A stretch of DNA of 64,000 bases from Paragonimus skrjabini miyazakii (GCA_014338405.1 JTDE01021160.1:105415-169414), one strand, 5' to 3'; counted from the first letter of the stretch, positions 23,931-35,517 are shown. Notes: generated by a model from the letters alone, not told the origin. Numbers and translations: made by a program.

Positions 23931-24125
23931 CCACTGTTGAGCATTTGGTTGATTCCATATGAGACAATGTGTAAAAGAGTCCAACTTTGAAATTTCCGAA
24001 CTCCTTGTTTTGGCGTTGTGCTCAGCTGGTAGAGCGCTTGTCGTGTTTAGGCATGGTGTTTCTGTTGCTAGTTTGAATCCAGTCGAAGCTCTGGTTTTTC
24101 ACAACTGAGTTTCACCTAAACTAAC
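23931..24125 (+). mobile_element. family B SINE, plus copy, inverted against its neighbour
   Basis: Starts within the 5' body (TTGATTCCATATGAGACAATG), has an A box (TGCTCAGCTGGTAGAGCG), a slightly damaged B box (GTTTGAATCC), and the tail TTTTTCACAACTGAG. Together with the preceding minus copy it makes a foldback of about 100-bp arms. Confidence 0.8.
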
Positions 24126-24149
24126 AAGTTTCACTAGTATATCACTACG

Positions 24150-24203
24150 ATGACGACGAACACACAGAGTTGGTCGGATAGTCTAATCAAAAGTCGTTTT
24201 CAG
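24150..24203 (+). CDS. possible first coding exon
   Basis: An ATG opens 18 codons (MTTNTQSWSDSLIKSRFQ) ending exactly at an excellent donor, CAG/GTAAGTG (24,204). It lies just after the family B foldback. A second strong donor (CCGACAG/GTGAGTGAG, 24,610) lies downstream. No continuation exon could be fixed by phase, so this is tentative. Confidence 0.2.
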
Positions 24204-24789
24204 GTAAGTGAATATTAAAACCCACTGATTAGGAAAAAATTACCCATACTCCGATGTTATAGCAGAATGAAAATACAATGGATACCTTGTGGCCAGATAA
24301 GAAATCTGACCGTTCTCCTCGTATTTGATTCCATTTGTGTTTCAGAATGTTCCATTACGTTAAGACCAATGGTTATTCTATCTCCCTGTCACTTGATGTT
24401 CTTGAGATGAGAAGGAGTGCAAACGAACGTTACGAGACACCTCCTTAGTATCCTATGTAGAACAAACAAACACGGTCAGATCAGAGAACAACCTCTCACC
24501 ATCATCATACTTGAAAAGAGCTAGTGGTAGAAAGTCTGGACTTCCAGCATTATTACGTTTCTGTAATCAAAACTTCTAAGCCACTTAGGGTCCCGACAGG
24601 TGAGTGAGTTGATTCTGTTCAGATGGAATGCCCCCAAAAGTGTACACTTCTTCTGTAAATCCGCCGAGGCAAGTTGTAAAGTTGTGACTGCTATTTTTTA
24701 CATGTAGTCTCAACAATACTTTTTCAACAGTTATTATAGGCAGACGTCACGAAACTACAGAAATGAAGAATTTTTTAATATTTCTTCGG

Positions 24790-25310
24790 AGCAGAAAGAA
24801 AACACATATTGCGTTATGTCGACTTTTCATTCACTCTGGCCATCCAAAGATGACCATCTAGCCAGCGATATAGAGCACAAATTGAAGTCTACCCTGGCTC
24901 GAACATATGCGGCTGCGCAGTTGTGCTTGTTTCAACGGGTTCTCCGCAATCGCGAAAATAGTTTGTCAAACTGTTCTGTCTCTCATGTTGTGTACCAGTT
25001 CACTTGCAGTTGCAGTGACGTTTACATAGGCAGGACAGATCACAACGTGTTGCCGAACACATCCCGAAGTGGTTGAAACAATAGATGATGCCCCAGCCTC
25101 AACTTGGTGCACTGACAGTTTGAAATCCAACATCACCGATTGCTGAACACATCATGACAACAGGTCAACAAGTTGACGCATTAAACTCACTCAATATATT
25201 GTTGCGCAATCGAAACCTGAGGTTATTAGTTTTCTGCAAAACGATGATCATCCGAATTTACCAACCGACGTTATGTGCACAAGGGTAGTTGAGACAACCT
25301 GTCGGGTTGC
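24790..25310 (+). mobile_element. Penelope-like element fragment, GIY-YIG endonuclease
   Basis: The frame 24,816-25,076 gives the linker before the endonuclease (KLKSTLARTYAAAQLCLFQR) and the GIY-YIG core (VVYQFTCSCSDVYIGRTD). After a frame shift the sequence continues VAEHIPKWLKQ. Further on, another frame gives PIAEHIMTTGQQVDALNS, LRLLVFCKTMIIRIYQPT and LCAQ, and finally VGLPW. That is the full order of a PLE endonuclease domain, split by stops and shifts, so it is dead. The reverse transcriptase upstream is missing. About 155 bp beyond the end there is a CTGATGA at 25,466 that may be a ruined hammerhead of the terminal repeat. Confidence 0.75.
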
Positions 25311-28300
25311 CATGGTGGTGATTATATAACAGTTGGTGTGCTTGTTAGCGTGTATAGTCTCTGTTTGTCCTTATGTACATAATGTATATAACCGGAGTGT
25401 TTTGCGTTTGCGATTGATGAGAGTAAATGAAATGTTAACGTATCGCAATGTTTCTTCTTTCTGCTCTGATGAAGTGGTTAAAAGGACCTCAGTGTTTCAA
25501 AATTCTCTGAAATAAACGTCTCCAGAAACTTACCGTATGAGTTGCACCAGTTGTACTCTTATATAGTTATCAAAAACTGGCGTTATCATATGGTATCAAA
25601 ACACTTTTATCCCCAGTACAGAACTGAACAAACCGTAGCTGTTACACACGAATGAGCAGCACTGTGTTTGAGGTTCTTTTCAGACAAGCAAACTAGACAA
25701 GTGTCCTCAGGTTTCTAAATCGCCTACCCACTAGTATATTGATTTTCAAGTCAAATCGGTAGTGACTGTACACGTTAGTCTAATACAGCCTTACTCCTAG
25801 AGTGGAGTGCACGCAAATCTAAGGTAAACTGATGCACCTCAACCATCAGCACGCACGTGCTGCAATAGTTTGAACCATACGAGAATTACTGTATACTACA
25901 TATTGTTACCTGCAACTTACACATAAAAAATAAAATCACAGGACGTTTTTGTTTGCTTCATCAAATAAGAAAGTCAACCTGCTTGAAATCGATTGCAAAT
26001 AATTGATCTATTCAGACGATCAATGACGAATGTGCAATACTGTTTAATGACAAGACCTCTTCCATCGAGTGTCGTGTAGCCTGTCAGTAACTGTGTACGC
26101 GAAAGCTTATAGCCAATTTCAGCAGTATTGATGGTTTGATTCTAGTGGAACACATGCTGCTGTAATGTTAGTGAACTAAACTGCTTTAGATGCCACATCA
26201 TCAGGCTGACTGTTTTATGTGTAACTCAGAATTTTTTGAGACGGTAACTGGCTAGAACAGAAAAAGACTATATTATGCTGTCAAACAAATAAATGTCATG
26301 TATGAATGAGGTCATCATATGAACAATGGTCTTTGACCAACCTAATGATTGCGCATGGATCACCCTAGTTTCACAACATGGATATGGCGATACAGGCATT
26401 TGTGAGTGAGTCAAACAAGTGACTTCAGCTACAGCCAGAATTTGACGCTCTGTTGTTATAGACTGAATGGCCAAACTTTAATATGCAAATTACTAAGGTG
26501 GTCAGATTGTTTCTAGACTAAGCTGAGTGATTGACGGACTCGCTCAGATATGCATCTGGCGATGCGGACAACACCATTGGTTCCACAACTGCACTTGAAC
26601 AAAGATACACAGAAAGAGGTTACGGTGACAAGTAATACCTCCTTTTACAGCTAACATAATAATGAGATGAAAGTGATATGGAAGTGTAGTTTGCCTGCAA
26701 GCGATATATACTGCCGACATGCGAGCTGAACTGGTGAATGGATAAGCCGGAATGTCGTGTTTTAGCAGTACACTGCTTTCATCTTCTCTAGCTCAAATTT
26801 ACCGATCACAGCCCAGTGGTACATGATGCTGTCTGTAAATTTTGGTGGACAGCAACTTTGTGCAATCAGTATGTTAAAGAATGTAAATACATCTGTATTG
26901 GCATCGTCGCACAATGATATCACATAAATCTATATCGAACGTAAGAGGAGGAAGGACTACCTACGTGTCATTCAACAACTCATTTATCTGATTTGCTTGC
27001 AGTGTAAACCATTAGCTCCTAGAATATGTTACTAGACTGGATGAACCTGGAATGCATCACGTGCACGTTGGGATCACAGAAAGAAGACGACTGCCACCAA
27101 AGTTGGATTATGGCGCGGAAACTGTACACTGTGCACAAGTGCAGTATAACATCCTAGTGCATTTAGTTAAGCGTTTATTTATTTCCAATCACTGTCTGAT
27201 AGAGCAGAATCCGACTGTCCATAAATTCTACTGTGCCGCCATTTGATATTCACTACTCATGAACCATAGCAGTAACGTACACATTCAACGTAACACATCC
27301 TACTCATGGTGAGTAACTTGAAGCATCACCAGACCCTATAGTGAAGTCCTTCGGACCCACAACAACCAGTCTTCTCTGTCTCAAACCATCCGTCTTTCTA
27401 AATGTCGTCAATCATGTATAGCAGGAAAACTTGTGTTCGAATATACAATGTTTCCGATCCGTTTTCGCACTGTTCTACATGTTCTTTCGCCATAGTTCAG
27501 CCATGCCATGCAGTTTTTCTGTTTTTTCATCTTAGAAGTGATTTAGACAAGCAGCAAACCATTATTGACCTTGTAAAATAATTTTCTGTCTCTTGGCTTT
27601 AATGTTAATCCGTGTCACGTTAAAATAAATTAATATGAATTTTATAGAAAGCAAAGACAAAAAACCACCCCTGAGCGTATGCACAGTATTAGAAAAACTA
27701 TCTCAACTCGTTTTTATCATTACATAGGAAGTTCAGTATGTTGACATTTCACCTTCTGTTCTGAAACTCGTTTGAGAATACACAATTTAATCACCGTGTA
27801 TTTATAGGCTTTTGTTTCTAAAAGACAGCTACATTTATTGACAAAAGTCAATATTTCAAACAACTCATACAATCATCAATAAGCCTAAGAAATTTTAATC
27901 CAGTTACTGATTAAAGTTTTCTGGCAAAATTCTGTACATTTTACGTACTCTTTCTTACCTCTGCACACTCAGTGAGTTTATATTTGACCTCATGCAACCT
28001 CACTGTAAAATCCATCGAATTCTATTCGAAAAATTTAAAGACATTCAGACTTTATTATCAGACACAGTGTTTTGTGAATTTTTAAGCTTATGATAAACAT
28101 TTTACAATCCTGCGGATATTCATTCTATTCTTCACCTAGATGACTTCTATAACAACTGTTGTGAGTAATCTGCTACTTTCTGTCATCAAGACTATAGATT
28201 CTAATCCGTTTAGTTGTCCGTCATAAAATTACGTAACTGATTACAGCTGTCGTATTCACCTGGACTTTCCAAAAAGAAGCACTTAATTCAAGGTCCATTC

Positions 28301-28365
28301 ATTTCTCTTATTGTCAACAGTACATATAATTTACCTGGTCAGTAATTGAACTCCGACCTAATTCT
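25311..28365. other. mostly unassigned; one exon candidate at 27,022-27,246
   Basis: At 27,022-27,246 a frame of 74 codons (EYVTRLDEPGMHHVHVGITE near its start) follows a pyrimidine-rich stretch and CCATTAG, and ends in TGA. No family is recognised. The rest is AT-rich, with short overlapping frames on both strands. Confidence 0.25.
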
Positions 28366-28998
28366 CCTCGGGCAACCGTGTTGACCACTGTGTCATCTAT
28401 GTCACAATAGACCCGACTGAGCTATCTTACACAAAAAACACTCAAACAAACATGCTTGTGAGTAATACTCAGATTGTTATCTTACCTTGATGGGAGAATC
28501 ATTGTCCTGTTAATTTTAATCAATGATCCAACCGTTGAGAATTTTCATTAAGCTGAAGTCACAATGACATTTCAACTTGTTCGGTGATATTTTGATTACT
28601 GATAAGCAGCAGGGAACATACCTGGCATAAATTGAACATCATTCGCAAAATTATTATAAAGTAACGTTAAATAATATTTTCTGTAATCAGTTGGTAAACT
28701 TCCTCGTTATTTCTAGCCAAACAGAGCCTACCTATGAAATTTCATCACAGTATCTCTAGGATTTTATCATTGTATACTGAATGAATTGTGTTACGTACAC
28801 ATATCTCATGAATACGATCAATCGATGAATGATATTTATTTTCAGACTTCCGGTGAGTAGTGGGTTTTTTCTCTTCATGTAGTGATCTCAACTTTCGCAT
28901 TCCCATAGACTTATCTTCAGTCAGCTTGTTTCGAAAATGAGCACTAGATTCTAGTTTCGCTTTCATTAGATCTCGTCAGTAGTACATATCTTTTGCCA
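28366..28998 (-). mobile_element. family A retroposon, minus, two partial units
   Basis: The plus strand at 28,366-28,645 matches the promoter and body (GGGCAACCGTGTTGACCACTG through ATTGAACATCATTCGC). The stretch 28,850-28,998 matches the other end (GTGAGTAGTGGG... to CATATCTTTTGCCAG) and includes the hammerhead. The 200 bp between them does not match the family, so the second unit was interrupted or rearranged. Confidence 0.6.
28941..28985 (-). ncRNA. hammerhead-like ribozyme, best-paired family A copy
   Basis: On the minus strand: GTACTA, CTGACGA (plus 28,973-28,979), stem II GATCT-AATG-AAAGC, GAAA (plus 28,955-28,958), CTAGAATC, TAGTGC. Stem I pairs over six positions (GTACTA with TAGTGC, one G-T), and the cleavage-site triplet ATC is in place before it. 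Stem III is very short (ACT with AAT/AGT), as in minimal type I hammerheads of retroelements. Stem II is weakened to three pairs. Core nucleotides are intact. Confidence 0.5.
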
Positions 28999-29078
28999 GA
29001 CAGTCATTCTAAAGCTCGGTTGTTTTCAATCTCAAATTCCCAAGTTTTGTTCATTCTCATCCTATGTATGGCGTCTCA

Positions 29079-29256
29079 TTATAGAATTATGATATAACCC
29101 CATGAATTTTCTGTCTTTAGGAAAAAAAGGATTTGTACAAAAGATTTTGGCTGGTGGACTACCGTACACGCGATCGCAATTTGATTGAAAACTAAATTAA
29201 TGTCAACTGGATGCCCACTTATAGGCAACCCCGTTCGAAAGAATACTATAGCTGAT
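29079..29256 (-). CDS. candidate terminal exon, unknown product
   Basis: On the minus strand a very strong acceptor (CATCATTTTTTCAAGCAG) leads into 58 open codons (SAIVFFRTGLPISGHPVD first, then INLVFNQIAIACTVVHQP) and a TAA. It begins in phase 2. No AATAAA is close behind the stop. The composition is hydrophobic but has no clear membrane-segment pattern. The product is not recognised. Confidence 0.25.
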
Positions 29257-30014
29257 CTGCTTGAAAAAATGATGAGAAACAGCAGCAAATAATTGAGAAA
29301 TACTGCGTTGTTGCTGTAATAAAAAAGGCGCTGATATTGATTTTCAGGATCGTTCTTCAAATGTAGTCCATTACCATCAAAGAAAGCTTAGTTATTCTAT
29401 CAGGTTTGATTGTAGACACAAAAACACACCAAGCATATCGAAAATATTAAACATTTCCGATAATTCTCAATTGTCTTTGTGGTCAATCACATAACCTAGA
29501 ACACTGAAATTGACCTATCTACTTCACATTGACAATCAAGATTAATAGCAGTATTTATTAGTATGGTATAAAAAGTCGTGCGTCAAACGAATATAGACGG
29601 AGATTAAAGTTTTTGCTAGTTTCAACACAGACAGTAGGTGAGGGAACTTGCTACAATATTTACGACTCAATTATCGCATTATTTTGTGCCAGATCGTTGT
29701 TATAATCAAGACTAAAAATGAGGAAGTTTAAGAAGATAGTTCATGGAGAATTCTTGCTATCTAACATTCATGTACATATATGAGAAAAGCTTAAGTACTT
29801 TGAAAATTAAATGAGAAACGCACGAAAAGAGGACGCAAATTCGTATGGGATGTGTTTAAGCGTTTTTGTAATTTTAGACAACTACAGTGCATGAGGAAAC
29901 ATATCGATTTTAGAATGCATAATTTACGGACAGTATTTAACTGAACACTGGTTGCGCAACTGTGTACATACTTTAACCTTCTCCGTAACACACGGCAACA
30001 AGTTCTTCGACGTC

Positions 30015-30407
30015 ATGAATTACCGCCGATTTCACAAAGTATCACATGCCTCGTTCATTACGTATTCTTCACAGACGTTCAACAGTAGAATCGACACAGC
30101 GTACACAAATACACGAATGAACTCTTCTCAACTTAATAACATTATTCATGGAACCACGTTTGAGGCTTCTGATCCTAAAGGTTGTGGGACACGTTTTGGG
30201 AAAGTTTCGAGCTACGAATCGACTAAATTGGATTCGGAAGGTTCTGCGAATAACCGGATCAGTCGAGGCAAAGCGATTCAGTTGGAGAAAAGATACAGAT
30301 ACACAACGAATGACAGAATAGAAAACGATTGCAAAGTGAAGAACGGTAACAGACGTTCTAAACATTTGAAATTATCTGAAACGGGCAAGTTCACCAGGTC
30401 TGAATAA
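30015..30407 (+). CDS. open frame of 130 codons, unknown product
   Basis: This ATG-led frame is the longest plus-strand open frame in the window (the frame is open from 29,952). The protein would be basic and low in hydrophobic residues, rich in Ser, Asn, Arg and Lys, and would end TGKFTRSE. An opposite-strand frame of 98 codons covers the same bases, so chance cannot be excluded. It stops 33 bases before the possible Derlin-type start at 30,441. Confidence 0.25.
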   Translation: MNYRRFHKVSHASFITYSSQTFNSRIDTAYTNTRMNSSQLNNIIHGTTFEASDPKGCGTRFGKVSSYESTKLDSEGSANNRISRGKAIQLEKRYRYTTNDRIENDCKVKNGNRRSKHLKLSETGKFTRSE

Positions 30408-30440
30408 TCAATTTGAATAACCTAGACGTGTTTCGACTGA

Positions 30441-30476
30441 ATGGAGGACGTCCGTCAGTGGTTCAGAAGCTATCCG
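30441..30476 (+). CDS. possible first exon of a Derlin-like gene
   Basis: An ATG followed by 11 codons (MEDVRQWFRSYP) ends exactly at a perfect donor (CCG/GTAAGTAAC). Derlin-1 proteins of the ER-associated degradation pathway begin with the pattern M-x-D-x-x-x-W-F-R-S-x-P, so the match covers all the conserved positions of that short region. The following Derlin residues should be in the next exon, but I could not find it in the window. With only 12 residues the match could be chance. Confidence 0.3.
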
Positions 30477-33400
30477 GTAAGTAACAAGTAAAGTGGTCAA
30501 CAAAGACGAGGAAGCACTGCATTTGCCCAGTTTCCTATTAAGGTCAGCCAGTTTAGACAAATGAAATCGGATTTATGCTCTACAGACTGGCTTTCTTGGA
30601 GTAAAAGAAAAACACTAATTGTGACAGTTAAGAAAAGTCCATCAGTGTTGTGTGGCTCGCAACTTGGCTTAATTGCACAATATCAAAACCCGATTGTAAT
30701 CAATATATTCATCTTCTACTAATCTTCCCAAATAATTGTAGAAAGTAGTGTGATGACAAATCGATCTTAATTCCAACAGTCCGGAAGACTTGCTAACTGT
30801 ATTGAGTGCGCAAACCCAGAACAGAATGATTGCATAGATGTGACGTATCTCCCGCAGATTTCGTACAACTCACGTGGTCAATGTTATGTAATTAAGTCTC
30901 ATGACTCAAACCAGACAGAAACTGTTGACTGAAATCTCTCGCTTCAGTATTATGTCATCTACCACCCCCTATCGAACCCATATAAATGTGTTGTATTTAG
31001 CCTGATGATAAAACATCAAAAACGAGATTGTTTGCTACGCGTTTTCTTCTCATGACTAAACCGAGCATATTCACAGTATTGAGTTCTATAGATTTTCATA
31101 CACAGTTTAATCTTTGGATTGAAAGAAAAAATGTGGGAGCGCTGATTACAATCAATGATAGATCGAATGAAATAATAATACTTACATTCTGGTATTTCAA
31201 TCAGTGCACATGTATTAAAGGTCCAATTCTTTGGGGGTACCAGTATGTTAATCTTTTCGCAACTGTTCTCGAGACCTTTCGAATATTCCAAACTTGTTCT
31301 TCGTTAAGAACATTTTTTCACGACTGGCAGTTAACCTCCACAAATGTTATTTGTTTTCTATGACAATACATACTGATGGAAACCATTTGGAACAACTGGT
31401 CGTTTTTTCTGTCGCTTGAACTAGAATTCGCTTACACGGTTATGTAGAAATAAGGTTTTTTGTTGAAGATTACGTTGTAAATAATAGTTATAGCATTTCA
31501 ACGAAATACCCTCGAGTGCATTGTACAGCCTCAAACTGGTGGCCACTAAATCAAAATCTTGGTGCAGCTTGGATCTATCCGTAACGTCACAAAATTCTAC
31601 ATAACTGCAAAAACGCCGGTAAGGAATTGCATAGATTATACTAGCTGAATCGATACATCTACTTTGGGAGACTTGTTGCATAGTTTATCTGAATATTGGT
31701 CATCCTACAGGCGATATCATCCAAGCATTGTTTGGAAAAATCCTCTTTTGTACGCATGTTTCATTGCAATCTAATTATATTTCACATTTCCCTGCAACCC
31801 TAGTAGATCTCCGAGTAAATTATTCCCGGGAGAATCGTGTGCAAGATGAATTTTGTTGAAGTGAACTGTCATGGATCTGATTACGTTATAGGTTCACCGG
31901 AAATAAATCTATCAGACCGATGCTCATTCCGTGACTAAACTCTCCCACCCTTAGATTTCTTCCACTTGATATTTGGCGATGAATTATCCTAACGTGCATC
32001 TCATTGTTCGCATTGATTCATCGACCTTCAGCAACAATTACGTGTGTTAACTCAAAGGGACAGGATATAACAATTAGTAGGATTTTGACAAATATCACAT
32101 TACTTCTGTTACTCTTTGTATGTAGGTATGAAAAAACAGTATAAGTTTGAGACTCCCGGTGTCTTATGCAATTCCACAACAGTAATTATCTAAATCATTG
32201 ACGTCGCTACCTGTTAACTTCCGAAGACTTTGATTCGTTTTCGAAATGACGGAAGTTTTTAAGCTGACCACTCATATGGTCACTATACGTTACCCTGAAA
32301 AACAACACATGACCTTGGAGTCACATCAGTGCTGGAAAAACAATCACATGCCACGAACAGATATCACCTGAGAAAGTACACGTGACAAAGTGTTTGATCT
32401 CAAGTGAACTCATACAGCGGCAAAGATGGGCGGCTTTTGTGGTTTTAGTCAAACGCGGTCAGTAGCATGAAATTAAATCTACTTCTACTATGGTCAAGTA
32501 TGCAACACTGAATAGTTTTTTAGAACATCAAAGTTCGGTGTTTAAGCGAATGAACTTGTCCTCGTGGTGGATCGCCAAACAGCTTGACGGCAAAATGTGG
32601 TGATTGGGTGACCAAACGTCAAAGAGTGTATCCTTCATATACAGAAACAAAACGGTGTGATTTACATTGCACACAGTTTCGTGTCTGGTAGCCAGTTCGG
32701 CAAGAATTTGTAATATACAACGATGTAAGGAAATTTGATTCGTATTACTCTAATGTACAATTGTGGAATCGGCGTGATCTTACAAAGCCGGTAATAGACT
32801 CTGGTGACGACCCCGCTGACAGACGATCACTGATTATTTGTAGTGTACACATAGCTACAAGAGTAACTGAACCTGCAACATGGCAGGGGGAACAAAAGTT
32901 CAACTCCTTTTAACACAAGTTGCAAGAATGTTTAAGAAATTCATTACGTCACATTGGTGAGCGGAAATCATTTTCTAGCGAAACTATCTCAGTACATATG
33001 CATCACCTCACAAAACCTGGCATATTTCGCATGGCCCTATGAAGCTAGACTGGTCAACCTATGGTTCTCGTCTAAATCCGATTGAAACTCTCTAGTGTAC
33101 GCCTGTCAGATAGGCATGCAAAGATGCAGAAAAATAAGGTTCTACGGTTGAGATGAAAGCTATTCTATAACATCAATTGTGTAAGCTGAATCCAATTACG
33201 TAGAAGCCATTTGACATTAATACGTCAACATGCTGTATGGGCGCTCTCCACAGATTCAGGAACAGCTGGTCCTATTTGTCAATTCAGGAAGGTGGATTTA
33301 TCATTTTACCACGGTCGTCGTTCAATTATTCTTAACAAATGTCAAGAATACAAACACACCCTTCTCATTTTGTATTTATTGATATAGTTCAGTTACTACA

Positions 33401-33829
33401 TTTTCGTCTTTGCAAATGGATGCATTGAAATTAAAAACAGAATACAGGTTTATAAATAAAGAGGAAGGTTGATGTTAAAATTTTGTTGCGGATTGTACAA
33501 CCCAGTGGATACGGTAGTCGTTTATCTAGCAAGGTAAATTTGAGAATTATTAGATCAGATAAAAATTCGAAATTGTTTGAGGCTAACAGTTGATTGGAAA
33601 ATCACCCTTTCAGATTGTACATCTAGCGCCTTTGTTGCTAGTACAATGTTATAAATTCACTAGGAAGCAGTCCATGGAACGTAAAATGGGTAGGGTTAAC
33701 GAATGTGAGAAGATAAGAACTGTATATGATCTAAAAAGGGATACTTAGAAGGGAAATAGAAATCACACTACATCTGAACCAAGGCTATTATAAACGTACC
33801 ACAGTGTACACAACCATGTAGTTACTAAT
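30477..33829. other. mostly unassigned
   Basis: If the exon at 30,441 is real, this may be its first intron. A minus-strand donor (CCAGAAT/GTAAGTATTATT, about 31,186) follows a possible 43-nt exon encoding NWTFNTCALIEIPE. Another minus frame (31,421-31,681, 86 codons, ATG-led) is protein-like but has no splice support. No known repeat families were found here. Confidence 0.25.
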
Positions 33830-34310
33830 ATATAGTTTGACAGATTTGTGATTTTATATGAGACACAATTGTGACAAACCAGGACTTCAGCTGGATTCAC
33901 ACCAGTGACAGAAACATTACGTCTAAACGCGGCATGTTATTACTGTAGCTGGTTCGAATCCAGGCAAAGTCCTGACTCGTCACATTTGGGTCTCACCTAA
34001 AATCATAAGTCTGTCAGACTAATTATTAGTGATACAATTTCTGTGCTCAACATTGGCGTTGGTGGGTTCCAACGTGAGTTGTTCGAGAAATCTTGTCGGT
34101 GCAGTTGATCTCCTGGATCATTTGTTGGACTCCATATGAGACAGTGGGTAAAAGAGTCCAAATGTGAAATTTCCGAACTCCTGACATGGCCTTGTAGCTC
34201 AGCTGATAGAGCGCTTGTCGCGCTTTGCATGGTGTTTATGTCGCTGGTTCGAATCCAGTCGAGGCTCTGACTTTTCACAATTGGATCTCATTTACATCCA
34301 GCTAGTTGGC
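33830..34310 (+). mobile_element. family B SINE cluster: inverted fragment plus full plus copy
   Basis: At 33,838-33,950 there is a minus fragment. It is followed at about 33,950-34,000 by plus-oriented sequence (CTGGTTCGAATCCAGG...GTCACATTTGGGTCTCACCT), giving a short hairpin around the B box. A full plus copy follows at 34,045-34,310: 5' body, A box (TGTAGCTCAGCTGATAGAGCG), an intact B box (GGTTCGAATCC) and the tail TTTTCACAATTGGATCTCAT. Confidence 0.75.
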
Positions 34311-34432
34311 TAACTGTAGCAGGTAACGATTGATAATAGCTTTAATATATCGAAGAGGAAGTGTAACCTTAGTGTTATGAACGTGTACATCAAATCTGAG
34401 CAGGAATTCATCAACTGGTTAATCTGTTTCAG

Positions 34433-34487
34433 CAAACCGCCAAGTCGATTCTGGTCAATCGTATTCAGACGCCAATGAACTTTGTAC
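34433..34487 (+). CDS. candidate internal exon (55 nt)
   Basis: Bounded by a strong acceptor (GGTTAATCTGTTTCAG) and a strong donor (GTAC/GTAAGTCAG). Two frames are open: QTAKSILVNRIQTPMNFV (phase 0) and NRQVDSGQSYSDANELC (phase 1). The splice signals are the evidence. No neighbouring exon could be linked, and SINEs flank it on both sides. Confidence 0.35.
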
Positions 34488-34654
34488 GTAAGTCAGCAGG
34501 TGAATTTGAGGCTATCACTTCGACGAGTTGCCCTTGGGTTGATGATTTGCTGTGAGCATACGCATATTTCGTAACGGGTGACGGAGTTTGTGAACGATCT
34601 CGTGTAGAAAAGTCAGATCACTTCTGATGTACTGATAAGATCGCAGAAGGATTA

Positions 34655-35237
34655 GGTTTACTGGTAAGCAGTAGGGGATTTTGATTTTCATGTAGATTGA
34701 ACATCATCCACAATTGATCGTAGCTGTCTCATTCCCATAGACCATCCAGTCGGCCCCTTTCAAAAACAAGCACTAGATTCGAGTTTCGCTCTCATTAGAG
34801 CAGCTAGTCAATAGTGCATATCCTTGCCACTGCCGGGACCAGAACTCCGGCCACGCTTTTCAGGAGGGAACCGTGTTTACCACTGCGCCATTGACCTCAC
34901 GTTAGGCACGACCAAATTGTCATATGTGAACACTCAACCACTTTCGCTTATGAGTAATGATCAGGTTGCCCGATCGTCTCGAGAGAAGACACAGTTACTG
35001 TCTGTTAACTCCAATCGATAACCCATCGACTAGGACTTCTCTCCAAGTTGAAATCACAGAAATCATTGACTTGTTGAGCGGTATCTGATTGCTGATGAGT
35101 GGTAGGGGAGTTTCGTTTTCATATAGATTGAACATCATCCACAGTTGATCGCAGCTGTCACATTCCCATAGACACTTTTTAGTTGAGCCCTTTCGGAAAG
35201 AAGCACTAGATTCGAGTTTCGCTCTTACTAGAGTAAA
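34655..35237 (-). mobile_element. family A retroposon, minus, partial tandem dimer
   Basis: The landmark AGCACTAGATTCGAGTTTCGCTCT occurs at 34,771 and again at 35,207, 436 bp apart, with a complete unit between. Family A can therefore exist as head-to-tail repeats of about 436 bp. The complete unit has a near-perfect A box on the minus strand (TGGCGCAGTGG) and a diverged B box (GAGTTCTGGTCCC). Its hammerhead is broken (TTGACTA instead of CTGANGA), and the second one is cut off before its first strand. Confidence 0.75.
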
Positions 35238-35517
35238 TTTAACCAAAATGGTCTGAACAGAATGCCAAAATGAGTGTGTTGATTTTTGTTGTCGTCTTTC
35301 ACTGAACCATCCTTATCAGATACGGAGGACAAACTTGAATGATACGGTCAAACTGGGGACTTACCAGTGAGTCGAACATTGCGACTAAGATATTAGAGCA
35401 GAATATCCTGAAAATTCGAGCGAGCATCCCAATTTTACAGTTAGCTATTTGACAACTTGAGTGCAATACCGAGAAAGATACGTTATTTGGGACACTTCCA
35501 TAAACAAGCCATTTTGC

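Noticed and set aside
25466..25520. Hammerhead ribozyme after the Penelope-like piece (CTGATGA)
   Set aside because: CTGATGA is present, but no adjacent paired stem II followed by GAAA could be drawn; at best a ruined copy.
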